Source: CAYFVR01 sp046541515 (lineage in GTDB: Bacteria > Desulfobacterota > Desulfobacteria > Desulfobacterales > Desulfococcaceae). Taken from it: 15,403 nucleotides of DNA. Of this stretch, positions 13,318 to 15,403 are shown piece by piece. The stretch covers positions 1 through 15,403 of the forward strand of contig JBKHDD010000118.1 in the NCBI GenBank assembly GCA_046541515.1, read 5' to 3'. The stretch's first letter is position 1; each line of letters starts with the position of its first letter. Below the pieces are notes generated by a model. That model was not told the DNA's origin. It did no database searches and saw only the letters and a program-made list of their open reading frames with translations. Made by a program: the position numbers and the translations under genes.

Positions 13318-13509
13318 ATGAGGTCAAAAATCACTTATTGGATTGAAAAAGACGGGACATACCTCGGTTTTTTAAACGACTATCCAGACCATTGGACCCA
13401 GGGAGAAGATTTTGAAGATTTGGTCGAACACCTGAAGGACTTGTATCGGGAATTCGAAAAAGGGGATCTTCCGGGGATTCGGCGGGTGGAAGAAATTGAA
13501 ATCGGATGA
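13318..13509 (+). CDS. hicB: HicB-type antitoxin
   Basis: A 63-residue protein, MRSKITYWIEKDGTYLGFLN, with the partial RNase H-like fold of HicB/UPF0150 antitoxins: the (Y/W)-x-x-x-DGxYxGxxxxYP(D) pattern, then GEDFEDLVEHLKDLYREF. It lacks an added DNA-binding domain at the C-terminus. An ATG at 13312 also exists, but AGGAG (13306-13310) is only one base from it and seven from the ATG at 13318, so the latter is chosen. Its stop TGA overlaps the ATG of the toxin gene (ATGA at 13506-13509). The order is antitoxin first, as in many small HicBA pairs. The toxin partner is broken, so this may be an orphan antitoxin. Confidence 0.82.
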   Translation: MRSKITYWIEKDGTYLGFLNDYPDHWTQGEDFEDLVEHLKDLYREFEKGDLPGIRRVEEIEIG

Positions 13510-13693
13510 AGCGAAAAGATTTGATTAAACGGCTGGAAGAGGAGGGGTGCGAGATATTGCGGCACGGGGTAAGCATGACATTTACCACAATCCCAATACG
13601 GGAATGTCCCAACCGGTTCCGCGTCACCGAGAAGTCAACGAAATTTTGGCAAAGAAAATTATTCGGGATTTGTCCAATGATCGATTTTTTTGA
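13506..13693 (+). pseudogene. hicA: HicA-type mRNA interferase toxin, frameshifted
   Basis: The gene begins MKRKDLIKRLEEEGCEILRH, a typical HicA N-terminus. After His20 the frame is lost: CAC is followed by only four G (13566-13569) before TAAGCATGAC. With one extra G the protein continues G-G-KHDIYHNPNTG, then MSQPVPRHREVNEILAKK and IIRDLSND to a TGA at 13691-13693. That gives a normal 62-residue HicA with the HGGKHDIY strand carrying the catalytic His. As read, the shifted frame gives an unrelated tail to 13769. So the toxin carries a one-base deletion, or the sequence has an error in the G run. It overlaps hicB by four bases. Confidence 0.85.
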
Positions 13694-13813
13694 GGCCACC
13701 GCCGGCGCCCCTGAGAAGGCAATAATGGATTACGAGGACGGAATATGCATGACTTACGCTACTTACTGAAAAGCAATTCGGAACGGTTTCAGGCCGATCC
13801 GGGAACGCCGCTG

Positions 13814-14896
13814 ATGAAAGCCATCGTGACCGTGGGAAACGGCGGCTACGATCAACTACACTACTCGGATGTCCCAATTCCGGAGGCCGGGCCCGGCGAA
13901 GTTCTGTTGAAGGTGCTTGCGGCGGGCGTCAACAATACCGAAATCAACACGCGGCTCGGATGGTATTCGTCGGCGGTTGAAGGGGGCACGGAGGAATGGT
14001 CCGAAAGCGATCAGCAGTCCGGCATTGAAGATGGGGGCTGGAACGAATCGACGCCTTTTCCCTTAATCCAGGGAACCGATTGCTGCGGCGAGGTGGTCGC
14101 GAGGGGCGATGGGGTTCATCGGCCGGAGATTGAAAAACGGGTCCTCGTGAGGGCTTGTATGCGGCTCCAGGGATTTGATTCGTTGGAAAACATCTGGATG
14201 GCCTCCGATTTTGACGGCGCTTTCGCCCAATTCGTCAAAGTTCCGGCCAGCGAGGTGTTTGAAGTCGATTGCGATTGGAGCGACGCCGAACTGGCCACCA
14301 TTCCATGCACCTATGGGACGGCGGAAAACATGGTTCACCGGGCACGGGTCCGCGCCGGCGATCGCGTGCTGGTGACCGGCGCTTCCGGTGGCGTGGGTTC
14401 GGCGGTGGTGCAATTGGCGAAGCGAAGGGGCGCCGTTGTCACGGCCATCGCCGGTCCGGCCAAGCTGGAGGCGGTTCGGAGTCTGGGCGCCGACTGGGTC
14501 GTCGCCCGCGACGCCGACCTATCCGGCGAGATTGAGAGCTCTTCCGTGGATGTTGTGATCGACAACGTGGCGGGGAAGTCGTTCGGAGCGTTGCTGAAAT
14601 TCATGGCGCGAGGCGGGCGCTACGCTTCCTCCGGCGCCATCGCCGGGCCGATGGTCGCCATGGATATGCGGGATTTCTATCTCAAGGATTTGACGCTGAT
14701 CGGTTGCACGGCCTGGGACGAGCCGGTTTTTCCGAACCTGATTGGGTATATTGAAAGGGGCGAAATTCGACCGCTGGTGGCGGATACCTTCGAGTTGAAA
14801 GACATTGCGGCGGCGCAGCGGGAGTTTTTGAAAAAGCGGCATGTTGGCAACTTTGTGCTGCTGCCGCCACGCCGATCCGAAAGACCTCCATGGTAG
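13814..14896 (+). CDS. MDR-family (zinc-type alcohol dehydrogenase/quinone reductase-like) oxidoreductase
   Basis: A 360-residue medium-chain dehydrogenase/reductase. The N-terminal GroES-like domain reads MKAIVTVGNGGYDQLHYSDV, then PGEVLLKVLAAGVNNTEINTR and QGTDCCGEVV. The NAD(P)-binding Rossmann fold has VLVTGASGGVGSAVVQLA (185-202), followed by FVLLPP near the end. A GGRYASSGAIAGP segment and YIERGEIRPLV match an 'alcohol dehydrogenase family' subgroup. The structural-zinc four-cysteine lobe is absent, so it may be a zinc-independent reductase; the substrate is unknown. I start where the family starts, but the ribosome binding site there is poor (GGGAACG). An in-frame ATG at 13745 follows GAGGACG at good spacing and would add 23 residues. 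It lies downstream of the broken hicA with no clear terminator between them. Confidence 0.88.
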   Translation: MKAIVTVGNGGYDQLHYSDVPIPEAGPGEVLLKVLAAGVNNTEINTRLGWYSSAVEGGTEEWSESDQQSGIEDGGWNESTPFPLIQGTDCCGEVVARGDGVHRPEIEKRVLVRACMRLQGFDSLENIWMASDFDGAFAQFVKVPASEVFEVDCDWSDAELATIPCTYGTAENMVHRARVRAGDRVLVTGASGGVGSAVVQLAKRRGAVVTAIAGPAKLEAVRSLGADWVVARDADLSGEIESSSVDVVIDNVAGKSFGALLKFMARGGRYASSGAIAGPMVAMDMRDFYLKDLTLIGCTAWDEPVFPNLIGYIERGEIRPLVADTFELKDIAAAQREFLKKRHVGNFVLLPPRRSERPPW

Positions 14897-14999
14897 AACG
14901 AAGCTGAACATTGAAACACGGGGTTTTTTCTTCGATGCGAAGACGAGATCACACGGGAATTTCTCTCATTCAATTTCATTTTGAAAAGCGAGATCCGCG

Positions 15000-15403
15000 A
15001 TGAGCAGGCAGACAAACGAGGCGTTCAGCAAAGGATTGGTCCTGGAAAAGGATGCGCAATTCGAGAAGGCGAAGGCCGTCTATGAGGATATTTTTTGGAA
15101 TTCCACCGACGAATCGGTCCTGGAAAGGGTCCGATTTCGGATGGAGGACATGGACGACCTCATCGCGGAGAAGGCGATTTACGAGCGGATTGACGAAAAC
15201 GCCAAGCGGGTGCTGACGGAAATCGGCCTCAACCTCGCCGAGAATCAAACGTTGATGGACCTCCTCATGGAAGCCGACGCCGTGGACTTTGAAAACGAAA
15301 CGGCGATTTTCATTCCGTTGAAGCGGGACTATATCGACCACTGCCTGGAGCAGGTCCCCCGCGAAATGGCGGGAGACCCGGGAAGGAACGCCTTTGGCAC
15401 GGG
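15000..15403 (+). CDS. Unrecognised charged helical protein, N-terminal 134 codons (runs off right edge)
   Basis: An open frame starts at the ATG at 15000 and remains open to the window end, with coding-like composition. The product begins MSRQTNEAFSKGLVLEKDAQ, is rich in Glu, Asp, Lys and Leu, and contains a TPR-like helix pair (GLVLEKDAQFEKAKAVYEDIF). It continues as helical segments including LAENQTLMDLLMEADAVD and ending DPGRNAFGT. There is no signal peptide or membrane segment. The ribosome binding site is weak (GCGAGAT). The 103-bp gap before it holds a perfect 6-bp hairpin, TCTTCG-ATG-CGAAGA (14929-14943), which has no following T run. I do not recognise the family; the TPR comparison is tentative. 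Confidence 0.65.
   Translation, partial: MSRQTNEAFSKGLVLEKDAQFEKAKAVYEDIFWNSTDESVLERVRFRMEDMDDLIAEKAIYERIDENAKRVLTEIGLNLAENQTLMDLLMEADAVDFENETAIFIPLKRDYIDHCLEQVPREMAGDPGRNAFGT

Noticed and set aside
13590..13769. The frameshifted tail of hicA as a novel protein ending
   Set aside because: The alternative frame over the same bases restores a textbook HicA C-terminus, so the tail is a frameshift product.
14929..14943. Perfect 6-bp hairpin between the MDR gene and the last gene as a terminator
   Set aside because: The T run precedes the stem instead of following it on the plus strand, so it does not have terminator form.

Overview
The window is a GC-rich piece of bacterial chromosome, most likely from a strict or facultative anaerobe. 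The two largest intact genes are an oxygen-sensitive class I [4Fe-4S] fumarase (4134-5741) and a full-length pyruvate:ferredoxin oxidoreductase (5893-9543). A stand-alone B12-dependent methionine synthase activation-domain protein (10578-11282) also fits an anaerobic, corrinoid-using metabolism. The mix of PFOR, class I fumarase, a GATE-type membrane protein, a Uma2 protein and several toxin-antitoxin pairs resembles Desulfobacterota-like or candidate-phylum genomes. No rRNA or other taxonomic marker is present, so this placement is weak.

Layout. (i) 1-2864, minus strand: a decayed defence-type locus. A DUF499-family ATPase has its own promoter but lost a large middle section, shifted frame and lost its C-terminus. 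It is followed by an intact AAA ATPase/PD-(D/E)XK fusion protein and by the first 74 codons of an unrecognised gene that leaves the window. (ii) 2865-9762, plus strand: a metabolic block of cyclophilin, a small inverted-repeat (MITE-like) element, fumarase and PFOR. It ends in about 180 bp of strongly structured sequence and a textbook terminator. (iii) 9891-12547, plus strand: a Uma2-family protein, the B12-reactivation-like protein and a GATE-domain membrane protein, with terminators behind the last two. (iv) 12570-13693: two type II toxin-antitoxin pairs, mazEF (intact) and hicBA (toxin frameshifted), in DNA that looks less GC-rich than the metabolic genes. (v) 13814-15403: an MDR-family (alcohol dehydrogenase/quinone reductase-like) oxidoreductase and the start of an unrecognised charged protein that runs off the right edge.

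How the genes work together. PFOR makes or uses acetyl-CoA with reduced ferredoxin, and fumarase serves the C4 dicarboxylate branch; they look like neighbouring but separately promoted central-metabolism genes. The flanks read as accessory DNA, with defence remnants on the left and addiction modules on the right. The points most worth a second look are the degraded DUF499 gene and the nuclease-ATPase beside it, a cysteine pair in a PFOR C-terminal extension, the structured RNA-like region after PFOR, the inverted-repeat element before fumarase and a possible relative after the GATE gene, and the one-base frameshift in hicA.
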